This document shows, in pieces, positions 5,723 through 5,733 of a stretch of DNA of 5,733 nucleotides. Under the pieces are notes generated by a model. That model was not told the DNA's origin and did no database searches. It saw only the letters and a program-made list of their open reading frames with translations. Position 1 is the first letter of the stretch; every line of letters starts with the position of its first letter. Origin of the DNA: Succinivibrionaceae bacterium (lineage in GTDB: Bacteria; Pseudomonadota; Gammaproteobacteria; Enterobacterales; Succinivibrionaceae); NCBI GenBank assembly GCA_003477345.1, contig DMTG01000211.1, positions 1 to 5,733 of the forward strand, given 5' to 3'. The position numbers and the translations under genes are program-made.

Positions 5723-5733
5723 ATGAAGAAACC
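5723..5733 (+). CDS. Start of a divergent rightward gene, cut off by window edge
   Basis: Only three full codons, Met-Lys-Lys, and two bases of a fourth are visible. The start is supported by AAAGGA (5711-5716) with good spacing to the ATG at 5723. A Met-Lys-Lys opening is common in exported proteins, but nothing can be said about function. Its divergence from the transport operon across a shared control region suggests it may belong to the same regulon. Confidence 0.5.

Noticed and set aside
1..5733. CRISPR array, insertion sequence, tRNA or rRNA gene
   Set aside because: No regularly spaced repeats, transposase frames, terminal inverted repeats or tRNA-like folds were seen.

Overview
The window carries one leftward (minus-strand) gene cluster that looks like an import and processing operon for a sugar acid, plus a long AT-rich divergent control region and the first codons of a rightward gene. 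TRAP transport, good AGGAG-type ribosome sites, a Sec signal peptide on a periplasmic binding protein and the lack of any Gram-positive hallmark point to a Gram-negative bacterium. A host-associated, anaerobe-like gammaproteobacterium (for example Succinivibrionaceae) is a guess from general flavour only. Coding DNA is mid-GC, whereas the control region falls to about 20% GC in places (12 of 60 bases in 5401-5460).

Layout in transcription order, right to left: a TAXI-type TRAP solute-binding protein (5218-4196); an intergenic stem-loop with a U-run, likely a partial terminator (4155-4123); a fused TRAP permease (4065-2089); a YhcH/YjgK/YiaL-family protein (2079-1639), whose ribosome site overlaps the permease stop codon; a short hairpin; a cytoplasmic sialidase-like BNR/Asp-box protein (1596-436); another hairpin; and a DeoR-family regulator (378 to beyond the left edge, C-terminal half missing). 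Bases 5219-5722 hold no convincing gene, but contain a TATAAT box followed by an inverted repeat (likely promoter and operator), recurring TAATCAA / CAATATTT words, and a perfect 14-bp palindrome. A start codon with a good ribosome site at 5723 begins a rightward gene that is cut off.

Working model (inference): the binding protein captures a small acid in the periplasm, the fused permease imports it with an ion gradient, the YhcH-like protein opens or interconverts the anomer of the sugar acid, and the sialidase-like protein acts on it in the cytoplasm. The DeoR-type regulator would sense a downstream phosphosugar. YhcH-type proteins and sialidase folds both suggest sialic acid or a related keto-sugar acid. 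However, the transporter is TAXI-type rather than the DctP-type SiaPQM, no aldolase, kinase or epimerase is present here, and the sialidase-like protein has HAP where classical sialidases have the RIP arginine. The substrate may therefore be a modified sialic acid or something different. This is the main candidate for an undescribed system in the window.
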